Below, one piece after another: positions 17,105-26,623 of a stretch of DNA of 64,000 bases. The stretch comes from Sphingobacterium thalpophilum (GTDB taxonomy: Bacteria > Bacteroidota > Bacteroidia > Sphingobacteriales > Sphingobacteriaceae), in assembly GCF_038396785.1 (NCBI RefSeq), contig NZ_CP151087.1:1426001-1490000 (forward strand), given 5' to 3'. The translations under genes and the position numbers were made by a program. Below the pieces are notes generated by a model, which was not told where the DNA came from, did no database searches, and was given only the letters and a program-made list of their open reading frames with translations. Every line of letters begins with the position of its first letter. Within the stretch, counting starts at the first letter, position 1.

Positions 17105-20100
17105 ATGAATTTTAAATTTCTTGTTCATAGAAATCGAATTGCTGTGAACATTCCCAAGCAATGGAAGACCAAAATGAAGCTGAGCGCATTTTTTACTCTT
17201 GCATGTGTTGTTAAGCTGTCTGCAGCCAGCTACGCACAATCAATCACAATTAACGCCAAAAAAATGTCTTTGGTGCAAGTACTTCGTACCATCCAAAAAC
17301 AGAGTGGTGTCCCCTTTCTATTGAATGGTAAAGAACTTGCTGAACTAAAAATTGAGGCGCAGGTTCGTAATATGCCTTTAGAAAAAGCTGTACCGATCCT
17401 CTTAAAAGGCCAACCTGTGGATTGGAGTTTTCAGGATAATATGCTTGTCGTAACGAAGTTAAAAACAAACCACCTATCGTATGACCTTCCAAGCAATTAC
17501 GTCTTAGTGCAACAAAACCGCACCATCAAGGGAAATGTTCACGATAGCAAAGGAACCACGCTCCAAGGTGCAACAATTATGATAAAAGGTTCGACAAAGG
17601 CAACTACTACAGATGCAAGTGGTAACTTTCAGATTGAAGCAAATAATAACGCCGTACTTGTCATTAAAATGATCGGCTACCAAACCAAGGAAATCCCGTT
17701 GGCCAACCAGCTCTACCTCAATATTGAACTTAGCCAGCATATCGACGCATTGGAGGAAGTCGTCGTCGTAGGCTACGGTACGACAAAAAAGAAAGAACTA
17801 ATCGGTTCGGTTTCCCAAGTTGATGGGAAACAACTCGCCAAACGCTCCGTTCCCCAGCTTGCTCAGGCCCTTACAGGTCAAATGCCGGGCGTGACCGTCA
17901 TACAACGATCTGGCCAACCTGGGGCAGCAAACAATACCATACAGATCCGTGGTGTGGGATCATTTGGTGCAAGTACCGACGCACTTATTTTAGTTGACGG
18001 TATACCCACCAATTCCTTCAATGATATCGATCCAAATGATGTCGCTTCGATCTCGGTACTGAAAGACGCCTCTTCGGCAGCCATATACGGAGCTAGAGCT
18101 GCAAATGGTGTCATTTTGGTTACAACAAAAACCGGGGCAACAGGTGGAAAATTAGCCGTCAATTACAATGGTTATTATGGGATCCAAAAACCAACAGCCT
18201 TCCCCGAATTTGTCAACTCTTGGGAGTACGCTTCTTTACTCAACGAAACCACGAGTGGTGGCGGTGGCTATACGGCCGAAGAAATCCAAAAATTTAAGGA
18301 TGGCTCAGATCCTGACAATTATCCAAATGCCAATTATATGGCAAGCTCATTTAAGTCACAAGCAGCACAAACAGGCCACAACTTAAATATATCCAATACC
18401 ACAGATAAAATACAATACACCTTATCTGCTGGCTTTCTCAACCAAAAAGGTATTGTCATCAAAAACAATTTTGACAAATACAATATTCGCCTCAATCTCA
18501 TATCAAACCTCAATGACAAGCTCAAGTTAACCACTAGAGTCGCAGCGATTCAAACGGACACAGATGAACCCGCAGCTCCGGCAACGCTTGACTTCTCCCG
18601 CATGACGGATATCATTTCTCAGGTGATTCGCTATCCCGCCATATACCCTATTGGGTTGAGCAACGGTGACTGGGGTGCAGGAAATAACCTGAAAGGGACA
18701 CCCGTATCTTTCCTGGAGAGCGAATCCTTCTATAAAGAAAAAGTATCCAACATCGCAGGAAATGCAAGACTGGACTGGAAACCGATTGCAGATCTGACCT
18801 TGTCCGCTATAGGAGGGTATACGCAAACAAATGGCCGTACAAAGCTTTTCAGAGCTTCGCAACGGATCAACAATTCCATTACGCTGGGACCTTCTAACCT
18901 CAATCAAACTGCGCCTTATGATACGTATAAAACTTTTCAGGCATTAGCAGACTATAACAAAACAATCGGGGACCATTCCTTGAAAATATTAGGCGGTTAT
19001 TCCTTCGAGAAAGGCTACAGTGAAGGTTTAAGCGCTTACAGGCAGAATTTCCCCAGTAATGATCTTACCGAGTTAAATGTAGGTTCACCAGATGGGCAAC
19101 AAAACTCGGGTACTGCTACTGAATGGGCATTGGAATCGTTGTTTGCACGCGTACAATATAACTATGCCAAGAAATACCTTGTCGAAGGTGTTGTTCGATA
19201 CGATGGGTCTTCCCGTTTTCCTACGAATAAAAAATATGCTACCTTCCCTTCGATTGCAGTAGGTTGGCTACTGAGTGAAGAATCGTTCATCAAAGATCAC
19301 TATAGTTGGATAGACGAATTGAAAATCAAAGGATCTTATGGGGTACTTGGAAACCAAAATATTGTCGGTAATATACAACAGCGTGTTGTCTCTAACTACC
19401 CATACCAGGATGTTTTAAATCCGGGTTATAATTACCCTTTTGGAAACACCATTTCTCCAGGGGTCGCTAGAACCACCATTGTTGACCCTACGCTACGCTG
19501 GGAATCAACCAGAACGGCAGATGCGGGCATGGAAGTGGCTTTATTTAAAAATTTATTGACATTCAGTAGTACCTATTATAACCGTTATACTTACGATATT
19601 TTGGTGAGCCCAGGTTCTAGTGTTTCCAAAGTTTTGGGGTTTGAAGTAGGCGTACAGAATTCTGGAAAACTTCGAAATAGTGGCTGGGAATTCACCTTAG
19701 GACATCAAAAGAAGTTGAACGAATTTTCGTATAATGTGAATCTAAACTTCTCTACCGTCAAAAATAGAGTCGTCGATTTGGGTGTCGGCAATATCAACCA
19801 GCCAAATGGCTTAGTTGGAAATGGTTCAACCCTATTTATCGGTTACCCCATACAGGCTTACTATGGCTACCAAGCCGATGGCCTATTTATCGATGCTGCT
19901 GATATTGCAAGCTGGGCCAATCAAACCAGCATCAACCCAAAGCCACAGCCAGGCGATATCCGATACAAAGACATTAGTGGCCCCGACGGCATACCTGATG
20001 GAAAAGTAGATGCCACATATGACCGAACTGTGATCGGATCACGTATCCCCAAATACACCTACGGGATGAATATCGGGATGAGCTATAAAGGTTTTGACTT

Positions 20101-20533
20101 AGGAATACTTCTTCAAGGTGTAAGTGGTGTTAAAGGCTTATTGGACAATTATGCTGGATTTGCATTGACACAAAACGGCAATATCCAACGCTGGCAAGCT
20201 GATGGAAGATGGACAGCAGCAAATCCCGACCGCAATGCGGTTTACCCAAGAATTGAACAATTGCCAAGCACAGGTACTCCCAATACACTGCTGTCAGACT
20301 ACTGGCTTTTGGATGCGAGCTACTTACGCCTCAAAAATATGCAATTAGGCTATACCATTCCCAAGAACACCCTTGCAAAATGGAAATTGTCAGGCCTGCG
20401 GATCTATGCAAACGCCGAAAACCTATTTACCAAAAGCAATTATAGAAAAGGCTGGGATCCGGAAATCAATTCAAGCGGCGCCTACTACCCTATTATGCGC
20501 AATTTTACATTTGGGGTTAACCTTAGTTTTTAA
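17105..20533 (+). CDS. SusC/RagA-type TonB-dependent transporter with STN domain
   Basis: Outer-membrane TonB-dependent importer that works with the SusD lipoprotein downstream. The 1142 residues read in order: signal peptide (about 25-45, after a basic leader), STN domain (about 48-115), carboxypeptidase-regulatory-like beta domain (about 140-215), the VVVGYGTTKKKELIGSVS segment leading into the plug (about 220-345), and a beta-barrel ending in aromatic NLSF. The STN domain marks it as a signalling transporter that contacts FecR, encoded just upstream. The two sulfatases downstream point to a sulfated glycan or other sulfate ester as substrate, which is inference from context. Confidence 0.96.
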   Translation: MNFKFLVHRNRIAVNIPKQWKTKMKLSAFFTLACVVKLSAASYAQSITINAKKMSLVQVLRTIQKQSGVPFLLNGKELAELKIEAQVRNMPLEKAVPILLKGQPVDWSFQDNMLVVTKLKTNHLSYDLPSNYVLVQQNRTIKGNVHDSKGTTLQGATIMIKGSTKATTTDASGNFQIEANNNAVLVIKMIGYQTKEIPLANQLYLNIELSQHIDALEEVVVVGYGTTKKKELIGSVSQVDGKQLAKRSVPQLAQALTGQMPGVTVIQRSGQPGAANNTIQIRGVGSFGASTDALILVDGIPTNSFNDIDPNDVASISVLKDASSAAIYGARAANGVILVTTKTGATGGKLAVNYNGYYGIQKPTAFPEFVNSWEYASLLNETTSGGGGYTAEEIQKFKDGSDPDNYPNANYMASSFKSQAAQTGHNLNISNTTDKIQYTLSAGFLNQKGIVIKNNFDKYNIRLNLISNLNDKLKLTTRVAAIQTDTDEPAAPATLDFSRMTDIISQVIRYPAIYPIGLSNGDWGAGNNLKGTPVSFLESESFYKEKVSNIAGNARLDWKPIADLTLSAIGGYTQTNGRTKLFRASQRINNSITLGPSNLNQTAPYDTYKTFQALADYNKTIGDHSLKILGGYSFEKGYSEGLSAYRQNFPSNDLTELNVGSPDGQQNSGTATEWALESLFARVQYNYAKKYLVEGVVRYDGSSRFPTNKKYATFPSIAVGWLLSEESFIKDHYSWIDELKIKGSYGVLGNQNIVGNIQQRVVSNYPYQDVLNPGYNYPFGNTISPGVARTTIVDPTLRWESTRTADAGMEVALFKNLLTFSSTYYNRYTYDILVSPGSSVSKVLGFEVGVQNSGKLRNSGWEFTLGHQKKLNEFSYNVNLNFSTVKNRVVDLGVGNINQPNGLVGNGSTLFIGYPIQAYYGYQADGLFIDAADIASWANQTSINPKPQPGDIRYKDISGPDGIPDGKVDATYDRTVIGSRIPKYTYGMNIGMSYKGFDLGILLQGVSGVKGLLDNYAGFALTQNGNIQRWQADGRWTAANPDRNAVYPRIEQLPSTGTPNTLLSDYWLLDASYLRLKNMQLGYTIPKNTLAKWKLSGLRIYANAENLFTKSNYRKGWDPEINSSGAYYPIMRNFTFGVNLSF

Positions 20534-20550
20534 CCGATCGATAAAAAACC

Positions 20551-22206
20551 ATGATACATAGCACACACAGACATATAAAATTGGCCCTATGCATTCTTCT
20601 TGCATCAAGCCTGAGCATCAGCTGCAAAAAACAGCTGGAAACCAATCCGCTTGATAAATTTGCAAACGAGACTTTTTGGACCAGTGAAACGAATGCGCAA
20701 TCAGCGCTGACAGGATTATACAAAGCAGAAATCCAAATGAACTCCCTCGCCGAATTCAGCCCCACAGACTGGTGGTCCTATAACGGGCTACTTTATCTGG
20801 AGTTTGCTTCGGACAATGCCTACGATAGACGTGGTGATAATTCGGTTTTCAACAAGCTATCCGATGGAACATTAACGAGCAATAACGGCAACTTAGACAA
20901 TTATTGGCAGTATACCTATAAGAAAATCGCCCGTGCAAATTATTTCCTTGAAAATATTGATAAGACGCCGATTTCAGCTGAACTACTCGCTCGTTTCAAG
21001 GCAGAAGCGCGCTTTATACGTGCCTGTCAATATTTCTACCTCTCTCAATACTGGGGTGACGCTCCCTTGGTGACCAAAACCTTAACACCCAATGAGGCAA
21101 ACCAGGTATCCAAAGCAAAAAAACAGGAATTGGTTACTTTTGTTGAACGTGAATTACAGGAAGCGGCAAACGACTTACCGAGTTATGGCAAATTGACTGC
21201 CGCAGAACGGGGCCGCGCAAGCAAACAGGCAGCCCTCGCTTTCCTGGGACGCATCCAACTGGCCGAAAAATCTTACGCCGACGCGATCAAAAGCTATGAG
21301 CAGATCATCAATGCCAATGAAAATAGCATTGATCCCAACTATTCAGGCTTATTTAATGGAACCAACGAAACGAGCAAAGAGATTATTTTTGCCACGCAGT
21401 ATCTTGTTGATCTCGCTGGAAACGGGATGTTCCAACACAATTTTCCCGCAGTCGCTGGGGGTTGGCATCTCCATTGCCCGCTTGGTAGCCTTGTAGAGAG
21501 CTATGGTTTCACCGATGGAACGGCATTTTCGTACGATGATGCGCGCTATAATGCACAAGACATCAGCAAAAACCGGGATCCGCGTTTAGCCTTCACGGTG
21601 ATAACAAATGGAGACCGCTTTAAAAATTTAAAATACACCTCACATCCAGATTCCACATTGTCTATTGATCAATTGACAACAACAAAACAGGCAACACGCA
21701 CGGGCTACGGATTGCGCAAGTTCAACGACGAAGGCTTTAGTGGAAACTTACAAAACTCTGGAGCCGATGTTCCTATTATACGCTACGCCGAAGTCCTCCT
21801 GAGTTACCTTGAAGCCAAACTCGAAAATGGTGATCCTATTACCAGCGACCTACTGGACAAAACTATCAACGCTGTCAGAAAAAGAAGCAGTGTTAATATG
21901 CCAGCCATCACCGTCCAAAGCAGTAGCGCACTGCGTTCGACCTTACGTAACGAAAGACGTGTCGAACTGGCACTGGAAGGACTCCGTTATTGGGATTTAT
22001 TACGTTGGGGTATCGCAAAAGATGTACTAAAGGGCGATTTCTATGGGGCACCATTCCCAGCTGCGAAAAATCTCCGCATAAAAGCAGGTGGAAACAAAGA
22101 TCCTTATAGCCGATGGTACGTAACCAGTAAGGCCTTCCGAGCTGGCCAAGATGAACATTGGCCAATTCCACAGAATGAAATTAATATCAATCCAAATTTA
22201 AAATAG
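20551..22206 (+). CDS. SusD/RagB-type surface lipoprotein
   Basis: Substrate-binding lid of the SusCD importer, anchored on the cell surface. The 551-residue product has a lipoprotein signal with lipobox Cys at residue 25 (SLSISC) followed by KKQLETNP. The helical TPR-like N-terminal part includes FKAEARFIRACQYFYL and the C-terminal SusD signature includes RNERRVELALEGLRYWDLLRWG. It starts 17 bases after the SusC stop, an operon spacing. Confidence 0.96.
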   Translation: MIHSTHRHIKLALCILLASSLSISCKKQLETNPLDKFANETFWTSETNAQSALTGLYKAEIQMNSLAEFSPTDWWSYNGLLYLEFASDNAYDRRGDNSVFNKLSDGTLTSNNGNLDNYWQYTYKKIARANYFLENIDKTPISAELLARFKAEARFIRACQYFYLSQYWGDAPLVTKTLTPNEANQVSKAKKQELVTFVERELQEAANDLPSYGKLTAAERGRASKQAALAFLGRIQLAEKSYADAIKSYEQIINANENSIDPNYSGLFNGTNETSKEIIFATQYLVDLAGNGMFQHNFPAVAGGWHLHCPLGSLVESYGFTDGTAFSYDDARYNAQDISKNRDPRLAFTVITNGDRFKNLKYTSHPDSTLSIDQLTTTKQATRTGYGLRKFNDEGFSGNLQNSGADVPIIRYAEVLLSYLEAKLENGDPITSDLLDKTINAVRKRSSVNMPAITVQSSSALRSTLRNERRVELALEGLRYWDLLRWGIAKDVLKGDFYGAPFPAAKNLRIKAGGNKDPYSRWYVTSKAFRAGQDEHWPIPQNEININPNLK

Positions 22207-22261
22207 TACCTTGGGTATCGTCAATTGTCAAACGATACCCTTTAAACAAAATTCAACGTAT

Positions 22262-23785
22262 ATGAAGAAGCCACTATCTCTAGCGTTATTACTCTCCGCG
22301 AGCCTTTTTGTTACGCTACCCACCGTTAGTTTTGCCCAAAAGGCAAGTAAACCGAATGTCATCTATATTTATGCGGATGATCTTGGTTTCGGTGATTTAA
22401 GTAGCTATGGTGCCAAACAAATCGAGACACCCAACCTGGATAAGCTCGCCCGGAACGGCGTCCGATTTACCAATGCACATAGTACATCGGCAACTTGCAC
22501 CCCTTCCCGTTTTGCATTGATGACCGGGACGTATCCATGGCGCCAGGAAGGGACAGGCATTCTGCCCGGCGATGCCAAACTAATCGTTCCTACGGATAAA
22601 ATTACATTACCCAAGGTATTTAAACATGCCGGCTATGCTACTGCCATTGTTGGAAAATGGCATATGGGACTCGGAAATCAGGTCCAAAAAGACTGGAATG
22701 CCCCCATTAAACCCGGGCCTAATGATGTAGGCTTTGACTATTCATTCATTTTTCCTGCAACAGCAGATCGCGTCCCAACAGTGTTTCTTGAAAATGATCA
22801 AGTTGTGGCCGCTGAAGCCAATGATCCAATTCTGGTGGACTATGAAAAGAAAATTGGGAACGACCCTACGGGCAAAGAACACCCCGAACTGCTCAAAATG
22901 CATTCTTCACCGGGTCAGGGCCACAATCAGACTATCGTCAACGGTATCGGAAGAATCGGCTACATGAGCGGCGGAACACGTGCCAGGTGGGTGGATGAAG
23001 AAGTTTCCACAACATTTCTCCACAAAGCCCAGGAATTTATTTCCCAACATCAAAACAAACCGTTCTTTCTCTATTTCTGCTTGACAGAACCACATGTCCC
23101 ACGTATGCCCGCAACACAATTTAAAGGGAAAAGCAAACTCGGCTACCGCGGCGATGCTATTCTGCAATTGGATTGGACCGTCGGACAAATTCAACAGCAG
23201 TTGCAGCTCTTGGGACTTGACAAAAACACGATTATAATTTTCAGTAGCGACAACGGGCCCGTTCTCGACGACGGCTATATGGATGGAGCTGTGGCCCAAC
23301 AAAATGGCCATCTACCCGCAGGCCCACTACGCGGTGGCAAATATAGCATCTTCGAAGGCGGAACGCGCGTGCCCTTTATCGTGAGCGGCAAAGGTGTTGC
23401 ACAGGGGAAAGTTTCCAATGCTTTGATCAGCCAAATAGATCTGTTGGCAACAAGTGCCCAATTATTGGATGTTCCACTAAAAGCAGATGAAGCAAAAGAC
23501 AGCGCCCCACTCTTGAAAACCTTAACCGGTCAAGATAATAAGGGACGTAGCAGTATGGTACAGCATGCGCAGACACTGGCTATCGTAAAGGACGAATGGA
23601 AATATATTGCACCCAGCAAAGGTGCCCCCTACATGAAACTAACCGATACTGAAACAGGAAGTCTTCCGGAAGATCAGTTATACGATCTCAAAAATGATAT
23701 CGGCGAAAAGAATAATGTGGCTTCAAAATATCCAGAAAAGGTCGCTGAACTCAAGCAGTTATTGGAAGGAGAACGTAAAAAATGA
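22262..23785 (+). CDS. Secreted sulfatase (arylsulfatase family, Cys type), first of two
   Basis: Hydrolyses sulfate esters after conversion of an active-site Cys to formylglycine. The product is 507 residues from ATG 22262, which begins a signal peptide ending near VSFAQ; the frame also extends to 22211 but that part has no signal. The metal-binding DD is in YADDLGFGD near the N-terminus. The sulfatase signature CTPSR has Cys 79, and GKWHMG and SSDNGP are further family motifs. Its maturation needs a formylglycine-generating enzyme, not in this window. It lies 55 bases after SusD and overlaps the second sulfatase by four bases. Substrate class cannot be fixed by eye. Confidence 0.94.
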   Translation: MKKPLSLALLLSASLFVTLPTVSFAQKASKPNVIYIYADDLGFGDLSSYGAKQIETPNLDKLARNGVRFTNAHSTSATCTPSRFALMTGTYPWRQEGTGILPGDAKLIVPTDKITLPKVFKHAGYATAIVGKWHMGLGNQVQKDWNAPIKPGPNDVGFDYSFIFPATADRVPTVFLENDQVVAAEANDPILVDYEKKIGNDPTGKEHPELLKMHSSPGQGHNQTIVNGIGRIGYMSGGTRARWVDEEVSTTFLHKAQEFISQHQNKPFFLYFCLTEPHVPRMPATQFKGKSKLGYRGDAILQLDWTVGQIQQQLQLLGLDKNTIIIFSSDNGPVLDDGYMDGAVAQQNGHLPAGPLRGGKYSIFEGGTRVPFIVSGKGVAQGKVSNALISQIDLLATSAQLLDVPLKADEAKDSAPLLKTLTGQDNKGRSSMVQHAQTLAIVKDEWKYIAPSKGAPYMKLTDTETGSLPEDQLYDLKNDIGEKNNVASKYPEKVAELKQLLEGERKK

Positions 23786-25272
23786 AAATAAAAGCTGGAC
23801 TCGCCCTCATCCTCCTTGGATGGGGGACTCTTTTTGCACAACAAAAGAAAAAGCAACAAAAATTGCCCAATATTATATTTTTTTATGCGGACGATTTAGG
23901 TTATGCCGAAACGGAGCCCTATGGACAGCGATTGATCAAAACACCACATATCCAACAGCTGGCACGTGAAGGTCTACGTTTTATAAACCACTATACAAGT
24001 ACGCCTGTCTGTGCCCCCGCCCGCTGCATGTTATTGACGGGCAAGCATGGTGGCCAATCCTATATTCGCGGAAATTATGAATTGGGCGGTTTTGCAGATA
24101 GTCTCGAAGCTGGCCAGATGCCACTTCCTGAAGGAACGTATACCATGGCTCACCTATTTAAAAAAGCCGGCTATCAGACCGCAGCCATTGGAAAGTGGGG
24201 ACTTGGGATGAATAATTCCACCGGAAGCCCCAACAAACAGGGATTTGATTATTTTTTTGGCTACCTGGACCAAAAACAGGCCCACAATTACTACCCAACT
24301 CATCTTTGGGAAAATGAAACAAAATATCCCCTTCAAAACAAGGAAAAATTTGTACATACTCCTTTAGATTCCAGTAAGGCCACGGCAGAGGACTTCAAGC
24401 AGTTTGACGGTAAGGAATATGCACCTGAACTAATGACAGCGAAAGCGCTGGCTTTTATCGACAAAAACCGAAGTAAACCTTTTTTCTTATACCTTCCTTA
24501 TACTTTGCCGCACTTATCACTACAAGTTCCCCAGGAATATGTGGATAAATATAAGGACCTCTTCCAGGACAAACCGTATTACGGACAGGACAGCTATACC
24601 GCTACCCCCTATCCAAGAGCAACCTATGCGGGTATGATCACCTATCTGGATGACCAAGTCGGTACGATTATGAAACATATCAAATCATTGGGAATAGATG
24701 ACAATACCATTATTCTGTTTTCCAGTGACAACGGAACTGGTTTTAATGGGGGCATAGATTATCGCTTTTTCCGCAGTGTCGATTCGCTTAGGGGATTAAA
24801 AATGGATGTTTTTGAAGGTGGTATCAAAGTTTCGTTAATTGTCAGGTGGCCAAACCATATCAAAGCCAATGCTGAAACGGACCTTATCTCGGCCCAATAT
24901 GACCTCATGGCAACCTTCGCACAGCTGGTTCAACAAAGCCCCGGAAACAGCAATGGGCTCTCCCTCCTTCCAACCTGGCTGGGTCAGAAGAATCAACAGA
25001 AACATCAATACCTCTATTTCGAATATCCAGAAAAGGGCGGCCAGCTCGCCATACGCGAAGGACGTTGGAAGGCCGTCAAACTCGATCTGAAGAAAAACCC
25101 CAAAGCAAAATGGCAATTGTTTGATTTAACGACAGACCCTTGGGAAGAAAATGATTTAGCTGCACAATACCCACAAATGCTGCGACATTTTGATGAAATT
25201 GTTCAGCATGAACACCGACCTGCCCATATTCAGGAATGGGAAATTGTAGCGAATAAGATGATTAAAAAATAA
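23782..25272 (+). CDS. Secreted sulfatase (Cys type), second of two
   Basis: A 496-residue sulfatase with a signal peptide (ends near LFAQQ). It has YADDLGYAE with the metal-binding Asp pair, the modification motif CAPAR with Cys 77, GKWGLG and SSDNGTG. The start overlaps the stop of the preceding sulfatase as ATGA, so translation is coupled. Although same family, the two enzymes differ clearly in sequence, which suggests they attack different sulfate positions or linkages on one substrate. A strong terminator follows 30 bases after the stop and closes the operon. Confidence 0.94.
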   Translation: MKIKAGLALILLGWGTLFAQQKKKQQKLPNIIFFYADDLGYAETEPYGQRLIKTPHIQQLAREGLRFINHYTSTPVCAPARCMLLTGKHGGQSYIRGNYELGGFADSLEAGQMPLPEGTYTMAHLFKKAGYQTAAIGKWGLGMNNSTGSPNKQGFDYFFGYLDQKQAHNYYPTHLWENETKYPLQNKEKFVHTPLDSSKATAEDFKQFDGKEYAPELMTAKALAFIDKNRSKPFFLYLPYTLPHLSLQVPQEYVDKYKDLFQDKPYYGQDSYTATPYPRATYAGMITYLDDQVGTIMKHIKSLGIDDNTIILFSSDNGTGFNGGIDYRFFRSVDSLRGLKMDVFEGGIKVSLIVRWPNHIKANAETDLISAQYDLMATFAQLVQQSPGNSNGLSLLPTWLGQKNQQKHQYLYFEYPEKGGQLAIREGRWKAVKLDLKKNPKAKWQLFDLTTDPWEENDLAAQYPQMLRHFDEIVQHEHRPAHIQEWEIVANKMIKK

Positions 25273-25301
25273 ATCGATTTCTTTCTTCATTTTTTTATCT
25301 T

Positions 25302-25348
25302 AAAAAACTTGGGTTGTCCGGATTGAATCATGACAACCCAAGTTTTTT
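25302..25348 (+). terminator. Terminator closing the SusCD-sulfatase operon
   Basis: A 17-bp perfect stem (25302-25318 with 25332-25348), 13-nt loop and a final T6. It separates the sulfatase genes from the sigma factor gene at 25472. Confidence 0.9.
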
Positions 25349-25471
25349 ATGTAATTTAGCACAGCAATCCACAGCTGGAGTCTAATGTGAATGTACCTAT
25401 TGAATGACGTATCGACCATAGAGGAGTACAACATATTCCGAAGGCCAACGTAAAAGGATCAATAACCAAGT

Positions 25472-26065
25472 ATGCGGCAAATAGAATCATACATCAATAC
25501 ACTAAAAGAAGGTGATGAAATGGCTTTATGCTTTTTTATGGATCATTTTGGTCATTCGTTACGCTATTTTGCCTTTTCCTACCTCCGCAACAAAACCGAC
25601 GCCGAAGAAATTGTCTCCGATGTTTTTGTTAAGTTATGGAATAATCGACAAAAGGTAGAGAATTATGAAAGCCTGAAAGCCTTTCTTTTTATCGCTACTA
25701 AAAATGCCTGTATCGATATGCAAAGAACGACGCAATTCAAAATACGGAAAGAGGAGCTCGATATTCTTCAGCATATGTCGGTTCCGGAAGACGATGTACT
25801 CAAGAAAATATTCCGGACAGAACTCACCGAATTGCTGCTTGCTGAAATAAATTTGCTCCCCAGACAGCAGGCTCAGATCTTCAAGCTCAGCTTTTTGGAC
25901 GGCTTGAATACCGAAGAAATTTGTGAAACATTAAACACAACCGCATCGACCGTCTATTATGCAAGGTCTAAGGCATTATACGCATTAAAAGAAAGGTTCA
26001 AATCTAAAAAATTTGAATACCTCAGTGTTCTTATGCTATCTGTATGGTATGCCTTCAAAGGATAA
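25472..26065 (+). CDS. ECF-type RNA polymerase sigma factor (FecI-like)
   Basis: A 197-residue sigma-70 family protein with region 2 (DAEEIVSDVFVKLWNN, about 45-60) and region 4 (LNTEEICETLNTTASTVYYARSKAL, in two parts about 146-170), plus the hydrophobic C-terminal tail common in Bacteroidota FecI-type factors. Such genes are normally followed at once by a FecR gene. Here the next 130 bases are non-coding and then IS elements begin. The FecR at 15743 lacks its own sigma gene, so the two may be partners split by rearrangement, with the sulfatase operon in between. That pairing is inference. Confidence 0.92.
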   Translation: MRQIESYINTLKEGDEMALCFFMDHFGHSLRYFAFSYLRNKTDAEEIVSDVFVKLWNNRQKVENYESLKAFLFIATKNACIDMQRTTQFKIRKEELDILQHMSVPEDDVLKKIFRTELTELLLAEINLLPRQQAQIFKLSFLDGLNTEEICETLNTTASTVYYARSKALYALKERFKSKKFEYLSVLMLSVWYAFKG

Positions 26066-26269
26066 TTAACTCCCTTCAATTTCCCGCATCCGACCCCTAG
26101 ATAGACCAATAGGCTATTCACACAGCATCCCCCCTAAGGTTAACCACCTTCAGGCAATACTTCCCGTCCAACGTTGGAACGGTTTAAAAAATACAAACAA
26201 CGGATCAAGCAGACTTCTTGGGGGAATATTAAAAATTTCCTAGTTTAGCATCTTTAATACAGATATCCC

Positions 26270-26623
26270 TTGCAAGACGCCGAACGTAAATTACTATCGC
26301 TATTGATGCCCGAAGGGCTTTTAGAATACTTTCAGATTTTAGAAGTCGATCAGGTTGACAATCAACTCCACATTTATTTAGATGAGCTTAATATTTCTCC
26401 AACAGGCTATGAGAACAGCAAACTGGAGTCAAAGGGCTTTATGCCTTCTACAGAGATTTCCGACTTTCCCATTAGAGGTCAGAAAGTTACATTACATATC
26501 CGCCGCCGTCGCTGGACAGTCTTAGATACGGGACAGATTATCACAAGAGATTGGAACCTGGTCCGTGAAGGTACCCGAATGACAACTGAATTCGGGCTTT
26601 TTTTAAAGAAGATATTTGGATAA
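26270..26623 (+). CDS. IS transposase N-terminal ORF (ORFA), copy A
   Basis: A 117-residue protein with a TTG start. LLMPEGLLEYFQILEV near the start and VTLHIRRRRW in the middle match the ORFA proteins of the other elements. It differs from copy B (27739) at about 5 residues. Its stop overlaps the apparent TTG start of ORFB in the sequence TTGGATAA. Confidence 0.85.
   Translation: MQDAERKLLSLLMPEGLLEYFQILEVDQVDNQLHIYLDELNISPTGYENSKLESKGFMPSTEISDFPIRGQKVTLHIRRRRWTVLDTGQIITRDWNLVREGTRMTTEFGLFLKKIFG

Noticed and set aside
22211..22261. 17-codon extension of the first sulfatase
   Set aside because: It would bury the signal peptide; ATG 22262 gives a standard secretory start.
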